Below are positions 26,806 through 38,600 of a stretch of 64,000 nucleotides of DNA, piece after piece. The DNA comes from Actinomycetes bacterium (GTDB taxonomy: Bacteria > Actinomycetota > Actinomycetes > Propionibacteriales > Propionibacteriaceae), in NCBI GenBank assembly GCA_023460935.1, contig JAEWOI010000035.1, positions 1 to 64,000 on the forward strand, given 5' to 3'. The notes below the pieces were generated by a model that was not told where the DNA came from, did no database searches, and was given only the letters and a program-made list of their open reading frames with translations. The translations under genes and the position numbers were made by a program. Positions within the stretch are counted from its first letter, which is position 1; every line of letters starts with the position of its first letter.

Positions 26806-26950
26806 AACGGCATTATCGCTTGGCGGAGCCACCAACACTCTCAAGTTGCGCATCTCAACGGAGGGCCTCACTCACAGCACCCGGTGGAGCGCCACCCGGA
26901 GCCCAGCAGGCAGCCGTTTCAACCGTCGGCGGTGGCGCCCCGACACGACG

Positions 26951-27178
26951 TCACCACCCCCGGTAGCGATCTTCCGGTCGTGTGGTGGGGATCGCGGGGA
27001 AGAGCTTGTCGAGGTCGGTGATGCGGACGCGGATGAGCTTGTAGCCGAGCTTTACCGCGGGCAGGTGGCCCGTCGCGATCCGGCGGCGCAGGGTGTAGGT
27101 GCTGACTGCATAGATGCGGGCGGCTTCGCGCAGGGAGATCCATTCGGGTTCGACGCGTTGGGTGTGCGGGATGGCCAT
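26951..27178 (-). CDS. excisionase-like helix-turn-helix protein
   Basis: 75 residues. The MerR/excisionase-type HTH reads WISLREAARIYAVSTYTLRRRIATGHLPAV, with a basic wing KLIRVRITDLDKLF. Such small proteins direct excision or regulate the element. A ribosome-binding site AAGGAAGG lies upstream of ATG. It is just downstream of the relaxase on the same strand (about 50 bases apart). The protein at 42347-42568, outside attR, is a clear paralogue. Confidence 0.78.
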   Translation of the reverse strand: MAIPHTQRVEPEWISLREAARIYAVSTYTLRRRIATGHLPAVKLGYKLIRVRITDLDKLFPAIPTTRPEDRYRGW

Positions 27179-27227
27179 ATCGATTCCTTCCTTCGGTGGT
27201 GCCCGGCGGGTGCCGGGCGGCGGGTGT

Positions 27228-30200
27228 TCAGATGCCGATGCCGGGGTTTCGGTGACGACTCAGGGGTATCGGCTCGTGGCGGCGGGGGTCGGTGTGGGCC
27301 TGTTGGGGCGGCCAGTAGGTTTCCCAGATCTCGACCAGCCAGGGCTCGAGCCGGTAGCGCAGTGCGTCGGCCTTGTGGTCGTCGGGCAGCGGCTCCCGGG
27401 CCGCCGCCGCGAGATGCTTGGGGAGGCCGCGGCCCTTGGGGTCCAGCGCGGCGCATTCTCGGGCGAGCCGGATGGTGGCGGGGTCGTCGATGGTGCCGGG
27501 CGCGGCTTGGTGGATGCGGTCGAGCCAAGCGAGCACGGCTTCGGACTCGCCGGCGAGCAGGCTGTCGAGGTGGTGCTGTGAGCGGGCCTCGACCAGGTGG
27601 TGCTGGGCGGGTCCGGTGGGCCGCAGGTCGGTGTCGGGGATTGCGTGGGCGGCGCGCCACACTTCGATCTGCGCGAGCGTGTCGGGTGTTGGCCGCTCGA
27701 CGAGCGCGGCGGCCCACCGGGGGATCCTCTGATCTGTGGCCGCGTCGTGCTGAACGCGTTCGGCGAGGTCGGTGACGAGCGCCCATCTCGCGGCGAGGTA
27801 GCGGCGCCACTCGGGCTCCGCCACCAGCTTGTCGGGTACGGCTGGCAGCCAGGGCAGCGGGCGCCGCTCGTCGTTGTCAACCCGAAGACTGACCAGGTCG
27901 AGGCGCCGGTCCACCACGGCCGCGGGGTCGCGGGCGTCGTCGAGTTCCTCGGTGTTGACGGCGTACTGCAGGGCGCTGATAGGGGAGACGCCTTGGGCGT
28001 TGAGGATGAGCAGGTGGGAGCGGGCGACGGGCCAGGCGTCGGCGTCGGCGAGTCCCAGGGTGTCGGCGGTGTGGTCGAGCAGGGTGATCAGGTCCTCGCC
28101 GGCCAGGTGTTCGGCGGCGGTGACGATGGCGTCGTGGTAGCAGGCGACGGCGGCGGCGAGCAGGGTCCGTGCGTCGCGAAGTTCGCTGAGCTGGGTGGTG
28201 GCGGAGGTTGCCATGTCGGAGCGGGCGAGCATCGCCTCGAGCCGTTCCGTCGGCGTGGCCGGCGTCATGATCTCGGGACGCAGCCGGTCGTGGGGGTCGC
28301 CGTCGCCGGTGATCTGGACGTAGGCGTGGTTGGCGTGTCGGCCGCGGCTGAGCATCGTGTAGAGCTGTTGCCTGCTCTCGTGGCCGGTGAGGAGTCCGTG
28401 GCAGGTGTCGGCGGTGATGCCCTGGGCGCCGTGGATGGTGGTGGCGTAGCCGAGCTCGACGTGGCTGCGGACGTAGTCCGCGGGGAGGGTGAGCCGGCGG
28501 TTCGTTTTCGGGTCGTGGACGTCGAGTGCGCCGTCGCGGTGTACGTCGTCGACTTGCCAGCGGTCGCCGTTCTTGACCCAGCCGTTGCCGGCGCGGAGCC
28601 GGCGGTCGTTGCGGCGGGTGATGATCGTGTCGCCGATCGAGGCGCGGTTGCCGTCGGCCAAGTCGGCCTCGCGCCGTGGACAGCTGCCAGCCAGTCGATG
28701 CTCGCGCGCCGCCTGGTTGAGGACGGCGACGTGTTCGCGGGTGGGGGCGAGCATGATCGCATCCAGGCCGGCGCGTTTGTCGGCGAGCCAGGCGTCGAGC
28801 AGGTGGCTGGAGGCGGTGTCGGGGTCGCCGACGTGGACGCGGTCGTGGTCGAGGTAGTAGCCGAGGGCGGCGGGGTCGCCGTCGCGCAGGGCGAGGGAGG
28901 CGTGGGCTTCGGCGGGGTCGGTGAACCGCAGGACTTCGTCGAGCCGGGCGGCGCCGTGGCTGCTGGCGATGTCGCGGAGGATGCCGCCGGCGGAGATGGC
29001 GCCGAGTTGCTGGTCGTCGCCGATGAGCCGGATGCTGGCGCCGCGGTCGAGCGCCCAGCTGATCAGGTAGTCCAGGCGCAGTGTGTCGGCCATGCCGGCC
29101 TCGTCGATGATCAACAGCGTGTTCGCATCGACCGCGTTCACCCACTGGGCGGGTTGGGGTTGCGCGATCTCGTAGGTGAGCTTGTGGAGCGTGTCGGCGT
29201 GGATGCCGCGGCCGAGTTCCTCGCCGAGCTGGGACGCGGCGGTGGCGGATGGTGCGAGGGCGAGGGTGTTGCCGCCGCTGTAGCCCCAGGCGGTGGCGAG
29301 GGCGCGCATGGCGGTGGTCTTGCCGGTCCCTGCGGGAGCCAGGGCGAGTTGGACGCGCCGGCCGGAGGTGGCGAGGTCCCGGACGAGCTGGATCTGGCCG
29401 CGGTTCAGCTCGGTGCCGTTGGCCTGTTCGGTGAGCAGGGCAGCGTCGACGGAGTTGTCATCGGCCGTCCGGCCGCCACGTTGCCCGGCGGCGGCGATGA
29501 TCCGGTGTTCGGCGAACAGGATCCGCTGGGAGGTGTAGCGGGTTGCGCCCGCCACCCGGTACACGGAGCTACCGTCGGCGCGTCGCAGCGCGTCGGGTTC
29601 GTCGATGCCGTCGTCGGGCGGCTCGAGGCGGATGCAGGCGCGGAGGGCTGTGTCGACCAGGCGGGGGATGGCTTCGTCGAGTTGGTCCCACTGCACGCCG
29701 TTGGCGCGGGCGAGGCGTTGGGCTTCGGCGCGGACGTGCCAGATCTGCCATTCGGCGCGGCCGTCCTCGACGTTCATGATCACGGTGCCGGCGAGCCGGC
29801 CGTACCAGGCGTCTTCCAGGGTCGGGGCGGGCAGGCGTTTCTGGTCGAAGACGCGGCGATACATCGCCTGCAGCTCGCGCTCACCAAGCAGGCCGACGGC
29901 CTGCTGCCACCAGACTGCTCGTTGCTCGTTGCGGGACCGCGGTTCGTGCTTGGCCTCCCGTGTCTCCAGGGTCGCCTGCTGGTACAGGTCCTGCCGCTCC
30001 GCGGGGGTGGGCGGCCGGCCGTGCTCGTTGTGGAACAGGTTGGCCAGGGCGCCGGCCCGGGCGCTGATCTCTCGACGGCGGGTCGACCACAGCTGGATCA
30101 GGCGGGGATCGACGCCGGTGATCTCACGGACCGGCCGTCGTCCGTCCGTCCGGAGAACGTCGATGAACTGCACACCCAACGCCGCTCCGAGATGGGCTTC

Positions 30201-31119
30201 CAGGGCGGTGTTGTAGGTCTCGGAGGCGGCGGTGATCGCCTTGTGCATCGCCCTGCCGTCGATCGCCCGCCACTGGCCGTCCGCGACCGCCTGGACCTTG
30301 TTGGCGACCGCGACGTGGGTGTGCAGATCCGGGTCGCCGGCCCGGTTGTCGCGATGGGTGAACGCTGCGGCCACGAGCCCGGTGACGTCGACCTGCTCGA
30401 CTCCGGCGTGGCCCTTGCGGGTCTTGAGCACCTCTGCCTCGATGAACCGCAGCGCCTCGGTGACCGCCGCCCAATGCGCCCTCTCAATCAGGGCCGCCGT
30501 GTGTCGGTCCGCAATCGCCCACAGTGACGACACCGACTTCACCGGCGAGAACGTGAGGTCGTATCCCGCCACGGCGGTGGCGGGCGGCCTCGACATGCGA
30601 GTGATGAACCCCGCAAGTTCACGAGCGTTCGGCGCCCGGTGCTCCATCGCGTTGAACCACTCCACACCCAGTTCGGTGCGCAGCCTCGCACGAACATCGT
30701 CGGGCAGCTTCGCGGTTGGCTTGTTGCCGTGCTCGCGATTCCAGGCGGCGTAGCGGCGGTGCAGCTCCTGCCGGAACAGGCTCGTGCTGGTCTCGGGCTC
30801 CCGATAGGGCCGGCCCAACCGAACCGCGTCACGTCGCTGCTGCTCGGTCGCGTCCGGCCCGAGCAGGGCCAGCCGCTGTGCAGCCAGCGGATGCAGGCCC
30901 TTGCCGAACAGGAACTCCATCTGCTCGGCGGTCACCACATCGCCGGCCTTCAACCCTTCGATGCCAGCCAGCCCCAAGCCAGACACCGGGCGCCTCACCC
31001 TTCTCGTCGTAGTAGTCCGCCAGAGGAGTGCGTGCCGGGCCGACCGCGTCGTTGCGGGCCACCTGCCGGGTCAGGTAGTCAAAGCCCGAACCGGCCGCCA
31101 GCTTCTGCATCCCCATCAC
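27228..31119 (-). pseudogene. MobF (TrwC/TraA-like) relaxase-helicase, frameshifted
   Basis: The gene starts near 31119 with MMGMQKLAAGSGFDYLTRQV, the relaxase N-terminus with its Tyr region, and ADYYDEKGEAPGVWLGAG. It then loses frame at a run of four G (plus-strand CCCC at 30972-30975). The next frame continues at once with LAGIEGLKAGDVVTAEQM and runs to 27228: metal-binding HTHVAVANK, then a RecD-like helicase with Walker A LAPAGTGKTTAMRAL, LLIIDEAGM and HGAQGITADTCHGLL. The intact protein would be about 1295 residues. It would nick oriT and unwind DNA for transfer. A sequencing error, a true null mutation or programmed frameshifting are all possible. Confidence 0.85.
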
Positions 31120-31913
31120 CGCGATTACACCTCCCTCCCGTATAGGCAGATGAGCCGGCCATCGGTGGCCACGGCTGATCTGCGCTGGTGCTTCCTTAAG
31201 CCGCCCAACCCCCTCGATTCGGACAAGATGAGTGCCGAAAGTTGCCTTTCTATTTATCCCTAGGCCCAGAAGGGCGTCGATCGGGACGCTGAAGAAGTAG
31301 ATCTGCCGAGTATTTGGGCACGCCTGTCCAGATCTGTCCGCGTGCTCGAACCGACTCTGGACCCAGCCTGACTACGCTCGGAGCCAGCGCTCTGAGCCAG
31401 ATGAGAGCCGCCCGCGACTGCGGGAGAGGGTGATCCTCATGAGCAATTCAACGCAGACGTGAGCAGAACGTCGCGCGAACAGGCAGTTCGTGGCGCTTCC
31501 TTGGTGCAGTAGGTGTGTTCCCGGAAATTGGTGGGGTCTTGTCGAGAGTTCGCGGGTCGGGGAATGTCCTCGATTCTTGGGATGGAGCTCGATGAATCAG
31601 TGTGGGTGGCGGTGGATGGGGGTTGGGAAGGGGGAAGGTGCGGGAGACATAGGAGTGGTGGCATCGGTGTGAAGGTGGCAGGGCGGCGTCTCGCTGTCCC
31701 CGTGTGACCTACCCGCCGATCACAGCCCGCCCGCTGTCCGGGGCGGCGCACGACACCTGCCGATGCCTGCGCTTCGTCACGTCGGCCGACGGCACGATCA
31801 TCGACGGGCATCGCGAGTCTCCCGTCCTCGGTCCGGCCGCGCCGATAGCCTGTCGACGACACGAACAACCGGCGACAGAGGCACCAGATCGGGTGCAAGG
31901 AGAACTGCCAAGA
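31120..31913. other. non-coding gap before the restriction operon
   Basis: I see no convincing gene in these ~790 bases; the open frames lack family resemblance and sensible starts. The gap separates the divergent relaxase and hsdM units, so it should hold both promoters and possibly oriT. TAGCCT at 31846-31851 is a plausible -10 box for the restriction operon, without a clear -35. Confidence 0.5.
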
Positions 31914-31979
31914 GTGAGCCAAAGGGCATCGACAGCACGCAACCTGGACGACATCCTCACAGGACGGATGGAGCAGTAG
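31914..31979 (+). CDS. possible 21-residue leader peptide of hsdM
   Basis: GTG at 31914 follows AAGGAG by about nine bases and opens a 21-codon frame (starts MSQRASTARN, ends GRMEQ). Its TAG stop shares the G with the GTG of hsdM (TAGTG). The good ribosome-binding site and the stop-start overlap suggest translational coupling to hsdM. No homologue is known to me; it could be chance. Confidence 0.35.
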   Translation: MSQRASTARNLDDILTGRMEQ

Positions 31980-34417
31980 TGGCTCTGAAGAAGTCGGACC
32001 TGTACAGCTCGCTGTGGGCGGGCGCGGACGAGTTGCGTGGCGGCATGGATGCCAGCCAGTACAAGGATTACGTCCTGACTCTGCTCTTCGTGAAGTACGT
32101 CTCGGACAAGGCGAAGGCCGACCCGAACAGTCTGGTTGAAGTGCCAGAGGGCGGTTCGTTCGACGACCTGGTCAAGCTCAAGGGCAAGCCGGACATCGGC
32201 GAGAAGATCAACATCGCCATCCGCACGCTGGCCGACGCCAACGACCTCCAGGGCGTGATCAACAACGCTGACTTCGACGACACCGACAAGCTCGGCAAGG
32301 GAAAGGAGCTCGTCGACCGCCTGACCAAGCTCGTCGGCATCTTCCAGGATCTCGACTTCTCGGGCTCACGCGCCGAGGGCGACGACTTGCTGGGCGACGC
32401 TTACGAGTACCTGATGCGCCACTTCGCCACCGAGTCGGGCAAGAGCAAGGGCCAGTTCTACACGCCCGCCGAGGTCTCGCGGATCATGGCTTCGCTGATC
32501 GGCATCACCCAGAGCACACCCAAGTCTGCGACCGTCTACGACCCGACCTGTGGGTCTGGTTCGTTGTTGCTCAAGGTTGCTGACTCGGCTCCGAACGGCC
32601 TGTCTGTCTACGGCCAGGAGAAGGACAACGCGACCCGCGCGCTGGCCGTGATGAACATGATCCTGCACGGCAACGCAACCGCTGACATCCGCCAAGGCGA
32701 CACCCTGACCAGTCCGCAGTTCACCATCGGGAACGAACTGCGCACCTTCGACTTCCTCGTAGCGAACCCACCTTTCTCCGTGAAGTCGTGGACCAACGGG
32801 CTCGAGAACGAGTTCGGGCGCTTCGACACCTTCGGCCGCCCGCCCGAGAAGAACGGCGACTACGCCTTCTTGCTCCACATGATCAAGAGCCTCAAGTCGA
32901 CCGGTCGGGGCGCGGTGATTCTGCCGCACGGCGTGCTCTTCCGCGGCAACGCCGAGGCGACCATCCGCAAAGAACTGATCAAACGCGGCTATATCAAGGG
33001 GATCATCGGTCTGCCGGCCAACCTCTTCTACGGGACCGGCATCCCGGCTTGCATCATCGTGCTCGACAAGCACGACGCCCAGGCGCGCACCGGCATCTTC
33101 ATGATCGACGCCAGCAGAGGCTTCGCCAAGGACGGACCAAAGAACCGTCTGCGTCCGCGTGACGTGCACCAGATCGTCGATACCTTCAACAGGCAACTCG
33201 AGGTCGACCGCTACTCGCGCATGGTGCCGGTCAGCGAGATCGCCAGCGCCAAGAACGACTACAACCTCAACATTCCGCGCTACATCGACAGCTCGGAGCC
33301 AGAGGACATCCAGGACCTGCACGCCCACCTCAAGGGCGGCATCCCAAACCGCGACCTCGACGCTCTATGGCCCTACTGGGACGCCTTCCCAAGCCTGCGC
33401 GCACAGCTGTTCAAGCCGCTCCGCGAGGGCTACTCGGAGCTCGCCGTTGACCGGGCAGACATCCAGAGGACCGTCATCGACTCGGCAGAGTACAAGCAGC
33501 TCGCCACCTCGACTGAGGGGATCGTCAAGATCTGGTGGAACAAGCACGTCGATGAGCTGACCGCCATCTCGCCGTCGACCCGACCGGCTGACCTGATTCA
33601 GGAGGTCGGCGATTCGCTGCTTGCTGCTTTCCGCACCCGACCACTCGTCGACGAGTACGGCGTGTACGAACAACTCATGAGCTATTGGAACGACGTCATG
33701 CACGACGACGTCGCCCTGGTCATGAGCGAAGGCTGGGACGCCGCCGCCAAGCCACGCCCAACTATCGAGAACAAGGAGCGCAAGCTCAACGAGACCCCGG
33801 ACCTTGTCATCGGCGCAGGTCGTGGCGCCAGCAAGTACAAGATGGATCTGCTGCCGCCGGACCTGGTTGTGGCTCGCTACTTCGCCTCCGAACGGGCCGA
33901 GGTCGATGAACTGAACGCCCTTGCCGAACAGGCCAGCCAGACAGTCGAAGAGTTCGTCGAAGAGAACTCGGGCGAGGAGGGACTCCTCGCTGACGCGATG
34001 GACGATGACAAGATCTCGAAGGTCCTAGCGAGCGCTCGCCTGAAGGTCGCCAAGAAAGAAGACCCGAGGAGTGACGAGGTTGCTGCTCTGACCACGCTCA
34101 TCGGTCTGTGGAACGCGGAGGCTGAGGCCAAGAAGACGGCCAAGGAAGCCCGGGTCGAACTCGACCGCGACACTCTGGCCAAGTACGCCAAGCTCACGAG
34201 CGAAGACATCCAAAGCCTCGTCATCAACGATAAGTGGGGTGCCCGCTTTGCCCGTGGCGCGCAGGCGGAGCTGGACGACCTTATCCGAAAGCTCGTTCAT
34301 CGTCTGAACGTCCTGGGCTATCGCTATGCCGAGACCGTGAGTGATCTCGACGCGGAGGTCGAGAAGCTCAGCGCGAGAGTGGCCGAGCACCTGGCCGCGA
34401 TGGGGGTCACGAGATGA
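31979..34417 (+). CDS. hsdM: type I restriction-modification DNA methyltransferase subunit
   Basis: 812 residues. The N-terminal HsdM domain begins ALKKSDLYSSLWAGADELRG. SAM-binding motif I is DPTCGSGS (residues 188-195) and catalytic motif IV NPPF is at 263-266, as in N6-adenine methyltransferases. A long helical C-terminal extension (about residues 520-812) with coiled-coil character makes it much longer than the ~500-residue EcoKI type. GTG 31979 fits the conserved N-terminus; upstream sequence in frame has no family resemblance. Its end overlaps hsdS by four bases (ATGA). Protects host DNA and forms the restriction complex with HsdS and HsdR. Confidence 0.95.
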   Translation: MALKKSDLYSSLWAGADELRGGMDASQYKDYVLTLLFVKYVSDKAKADPNSLVEVPEGGSFDDLVKLKGKPDIGEKINIAIRTLADANDLQGVINNADFDDTDKLGKGKELVDRLTKLVGIFQDLDFSGSRAEGDDLLGDAYEYLMRHFATESGKSKGQFYTPAEVSRIMASLIGITQSTPKSATVYDPTCGSGSLLLKVADSAPNGLSVYGQEKDNATRALAVMNMILHGNATADIRQGDTLTSPQFTIGNELRTFDFLVANPPFSVKSWTNGLENEFGRFDTFGRPPEKNGDYAFLLHMIKSLKSTGRGAVILPHGVLFRGNAEATIRKELIKRGYIKGIIGLPANLFYGTGIPACIIVLDKHDAQARTGIFMIDASRGFAKDGPKNRLRPRDVHQIVDTFNRQLEVDRYSRMVPVSEIASAKNDYNLNIPRYIDSSEPEDIQDLHAHLKGGIPNRDLDALWPYWDAFPSLRAQLFKPLREGYSELAVDRADIQRTVIDSAEYKQLATSTEGIVKIWWNKHVDELTAISPSTRPADLIQEVGDSLLAAFRTRPLVDEYGVYEQLMSYWNDVMHDDVALVMSEGWDAAAKPRPTIENKERKLNETPDLVIGAGRGASKYKMDLLPPDLVVARYFASERAEVDELNALAEQASQTVEEFVEENSGEEGLLADAMDDDKISKVLASARLKVAKKEDPRSDEVAALTTLIGLWNAEAEAKKTAKEARVELDRDTLAKYAKLTSEDIQSLVINDKWGARFARGAQAELDDLIRKLVHRLNVLGYRYAETVSDLDAEVEKLSARVAEHLAAMGVTR

Positions 34418-35619
34418 CTCGGAAGGCATGGCCCGAACGCCGGCTGGGCGAGTTGGTCCGATTGACAAGTGGGCAGAGTCCATCTGGCTTCAGATTTCGC
34501 GGAGTCGGAACGCCTTATTTCAAGGTGGACCAACTGGGCAAGGCTTCGAAGTACCTTGGCCATCGCGAAACGCCCTACTTCGCCCTGGGCATGCCTACTG
34601 TTCCGGCGGGCAGTGTCCTAATCGCGAAGAGGGGCGGTGCAATCGCGCTCAACAGGGTGCGCTTGCTGAGTGAGCCCGGATTCATGGACACGAACGTCAT
34701 GGCTTTGACACCTGGCGCCGAACTCGAGTCCGAGTTCCTCTACTACTGGCTGCTCTATCGAGGTCTCTGGGATATCGCCGACGTCACCTCCGTTCCGCAA
34801 ATCAACAACAAGCACATCAACCCCCTCGCAATAGCTCTCCCGGACGGGCGATCGCAGCGTGCCATTGTGTCGGCTCTGCGCGACGTGGATGCAAGCCAAG
34901 ACGTGTTGTCTCGATCACTAGACAAGAAGCGCGCGATCAAGCAGGGCTTGATGCAGGAACTCCTCACTGGTCGCACACGCCTGCCGGGGTTCACGGGTGA
35001 GTGGGTGACGCTTCGAGTCGCTGCATCCTCTCTCCTGAAGGCGCGAATCGGGTGGCAGGGGCTAACGACTCTGGAGTACCGGAGCTCAGGCGACTATCGA
35101 TTGGTCGGCGGCACGGACTTCCGGGACGGCCAAGTCGATTGGAGCGCCACACCCTACGTGAACAAGTGGCGATTCGATCAAGATCGGAACATCCAGCTGC
35201 AGGTTGGCGATGTGCTGATCACAAAGGACGGGACGATTGGCAAGGTGGCGTTCGTGGATAGTCTGCCAGGTCCCGCAACTCTAAACAGCGGCGTGTTTGT
35301 GGTTCGACCCAAGGCTGGCGCCTACAACTCAGGATTCCTGTACCACATGCTTCGATCGCGCTTCTTTGATGAATTTGTGGCGGGACTTAGCGCTGGTTCG
35401 ACTATCAACCATCTCTACCAACGGGATCTAGTGACGCTTGAGCTAGTTGTCCCTGCGACGCCGGCAGAGCAGGAGGCCATAGCGGCGGTGTTGTTCGATG
35501 CTGACCACGAGATCCAAGCGCTCGAGCGCCGCTTCGAGGCCGCCCGCGCCATTAAGGAGGGCATGATGCAGGAGCTTCTCACTGGTCGTACTCGTCTCGT
35601 AGGGGAGGGCGCAGCATGA
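34414..35619 (+). CDS. hsdS: type I restriction-modification specificity subunit
   Basis: 401 residues with the usual two target-recognition domains (about residues 1-150 and 195-365). Each is followed by a conserved helix ending in MQELLTGRTRL (near residues 180-190 and 385-395). It picks the bipartite DNA target for HsdM and HsdR. The two conserved segments are also similar as DNA, which allows domain exchange by recombination. It overlaps hsdM and hsdR by four bases each. Target sequence cannot be predicted. Confidence 0.92.
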   Translation: MTRKAWPERRLGELVRLTSGQSPSGFRFRGVGTPYFKVDQLGKASKYLGHRETPYFALGMPTVPAGSVLIAKRGGAIALNRVRLLSEPGFMDTNVMALTPGAELESEFLYYWLLYRGLWDIADVTSVPQINNKHINPLAIALPDGRSQRAIVSALRDVDASQDVLSRSLDKKRAIKQGLMQELLTGRTRLPGFTGEWVTLRVAASSLLKARIGWQGLTTLEYRSSGDYRLVGGTDFRDGQVDWSATPYVNKWRFDQDRNIQLQVGDVLITKDGTIGKVAFVDSLPGPATLNSGVFVVRPKAGAYNSGFLYHMLRSRFFDEFVAGLSAGSTINHLYQRDLVTLELVVPATPAEQEAIAAVLFDADHEIQALERRFEAARAIKEGMMQELLTGRTRLVGEGAA

Positions 35620-38600
35620 GTCCGGTAGGTCAACTCGAGCGTGTGACGCAGGACCGCGTCGTCCAGTTCCTCCAGGATCGTCTCGGTTACGAGTACGTCG
35701 GCAACTGGGAGGATCGCGCGACCAACTCGAACATCGAGGAGCACTTCCTTCGCCAGAACCTCGCCGCTCGTGGCTACGACGACGAGATCATCGGCAAGGC
35801 GATCAACGAGCTCCACAAGGCAGCTTTGGTGGGTGGTGCCCGCTCAATGTACGAGGCGAACCACGAGGTCTACGACCTGCTGCGCTACGGCGTGAAGGTC
35901 AAGCGTGGCGTGGCCGATCAGTTCGAAACCGTCTGGGTCATCGACTGGACCAACCCGAACGCCAACCACTTCGCCGTGGCTGAGGAAGTCTCCATCGCGG
36001 GCGAGCACAACAAGCGTCCGGACGTCGTGCTATACGTCAACGGCCTTGCCCTGGGCATCATCGAGTTCAAGCGCTCGAAGGTCAGCGTCACCGAGGGCAT
36101 CCGCCAGAACATCGGCAACCAGAGCGCTCACTTCATCCGGCCGTTCTTCTCGACCGTCCAGCTGCTTTTTGCAGGCAACGACGTCGAGGGCTTGCGCTAC
36201 GGCGTGATCGAGACGCCCGAGAAGTACTGGCTGGAATGGAAGGAACGCGAGGGTAGCGACTTCGGCGCTGGCGTCGTCGAGCACCTGGACCGGGCGGTGC
36301 TCCAGATGTGCTCAAAGGACCGGTTCCTCGAACTGGTCCACGACTTCATGGTCTTTGACGCGGGCACCAAGAAGACAGCGCGTCACAACCAGTACTTCGG
36401 CGTGAAGGCTGCGCAGGAACGCATTGCCAGGCGCGAGGGCGGCATCATCTGGCACACCCAGGGCTCGGGCAAGAGCCTCACCATGGTGTGGCTCGCAAAA
36501 TGGATCCGCGAGCACCAGGACCAATCGCGGGTCCTGATAATCACCGATCGCACCGAACTCGACGAGCAGATCGAGAAGGTATTCGGTGGCGTCAACGAGA
36601 ACATCTACCGCACCGACTCGGGCGCGGACCTACTGACCCAGATCAACAAGCACGACCCGTGGTTGATCTGTTCGCTTGTCCACAAGTTCCGCGCTGGCGA
36701 TGACGACCGTGACCTCGACGAAGCCGGCCAGAGCTTCATTTCCCAACTGCGCTCGCGTCTTCCCGCCAACTTCTCGGCCAAGGGCAACCTCTTCATCTTC
36801 GTCGACGAAGCGCACCGCACCCAGTCGGGAAAGATGCACCGCGCCATGAAGGAGCTTCTCCCTGGCGCTATGTTCATCGGCTTCACCGGCACGCCACTAC
36901 TCAAGGCCGACAAGGCAACGAGCATCGAGGCCTTCGGTTCATTCATCCACACCTACAAGTTCGACGAAGCTGTCACGGACGGCGTCGTGCTCGACCTGCG
37001 CTACGAGGCCCGCAACATCGATCAAGACCTCAGCAGCCCTGACAAGGTCGACAAGTGGTTCGAGGCAAAGACCAAGGGGCTTACAGACCTCAGCAAGGCT
37101 AGGCTCAAGAAGCGCTGGGGAACGATGCAGAAGGTCGTGTCTGCCGAGCCGCGAGCCAGGCAGATCGTCCAGGACATCCTGTTCGACATGGAGACGGAGC
37201 CGCGCCTGGTGAGCCGCCGAGGCAACGCCATGCTGGTCGGCGAGAGCATCTACCAGGCCTGCAAGTTCTACGAGATGTTCGTCAACATGGGCTTCAAAGA
37301 CAAGGTCGCCATCGTGACGAGCTACGTCCCGAACCCGAGCGACATCTCCAAGGAAGACGCGGGCGACGGCGCAACCGAGAAACTGCGCCAGTACGGCATC
37401 TACCGCAAGATGCTCGCTGACTTCTTCGGCGTCTCCGAAGACGAAGGCGTCAGCCGGATCGAGGAGTTCGAGAAGGAAGTCAAGCGGCGCTTCATCGAAG
37501 AGCCGGGGCAGATGCGCCTGCTCATCGTGGTCGACAAGCTTCTGACCGGCTTCGATGCACCTAGCGCGACCTACCTGTACATCGACAAGAAGATGCGCGA
37601 TCACGGGCTCTTCCAGGCGATCTGTCGCGTCAACCGTCTCGACGGCGACGACAAGACCTACGGCTACATCATCGACTACCGCGACCTGTTCAACTCTCTC
37701 GAAACCGCGATCACCGACTACACGTCGGAAGCCCTCGACGGCTACGAGAAGGACGACATCGACGGCCTGCTCAAGGACCGCACCGAACAGGGTCGAACGG
37801 ATCTCGACGATGCACTCGAGAAGATCCGCGCCCTCGTCGAACCGGTCGCGCCGCCTAAGGAAACTCTCGAGTATCAGCACTACTTCGTCGCGTCCATTCC
37901 CGGTGACGCCGCGCAGATCAAGGCCAACGAGGCCAAGCGCGTCGAGCTCTACGAGTCCGTCTCGACCCTCGTCCGTGCATACAGCGCGATCGCCAACGAG
38001 ATGGCCGAGGCCAGCTACACCGTCGCGGAAGCCGCTGCGATCAAGCGTGAGGTTGCGCACTTCGTCGCTGTGAAGGACGAGGTCGAACTCGGCGCCGGCG
38101 AGAACATCGACATGAAGCAGTTCGAGGCTGGCATGCGCGCACTGCTCGACACCTACATCCAGGCCGACCCGTCCGATGTCGTCGCTACTTTCGACAAGGG
38201 CTTGGTCAAGCTGATCGTTGAGCGTGGTGAGGGCGCCATAGACGCACTGCCGCCAGGCATCAAGAAGAACCCTGAGGCCGCAGCTGAAACCATCATTAAC
38301 AACGTGCGCAAGACGATCATCGACGAGCACGCCATGAACCCGAAGTACTACGACACCATGTCCTCGCTCCTAGACGCCCTGATCGAACGTGCCAAGAAGG
38401 AAGCGCTCGACTACAAGACCTACCTGCAGCACCTCCTCGAGCTGGCCGCCAAGGTCGGCAAGGCCGAGTCGGACACCGTCTACCCAGAGTGGGCCAAGGA
38501 CGGAGCGCAAAAGGCGCTTGTCGACTTCGCGTTCGCCGATCCGAGCCTCGCTGTGACGGTCGACTACACCGTGCGCCACGAGAAGGAGCACGACTGGGTT

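Noticed and set aside
26872..26950. Extension of the KAP NTPase start to 26871
   Set aside because: The extra 22 residues are not family-like, and the -10 box GATAAT falls inside them, right before ATG 26805.
31439..31462. Seven-codon frame with a GAGAGGG site (MSNSTQT)
   Set aside because: Too short to judge, with no gene directly downstream to couple to.
31437..31922. 161-codon open frame on the minus strand between relaxase and hsdM
   Set aside because: Composition is low-complexity (Pro/Ser/Thr/Arg), no domain is recognised, no ribosome-binding site is visible, and it lies over the likely hsdM promoter.
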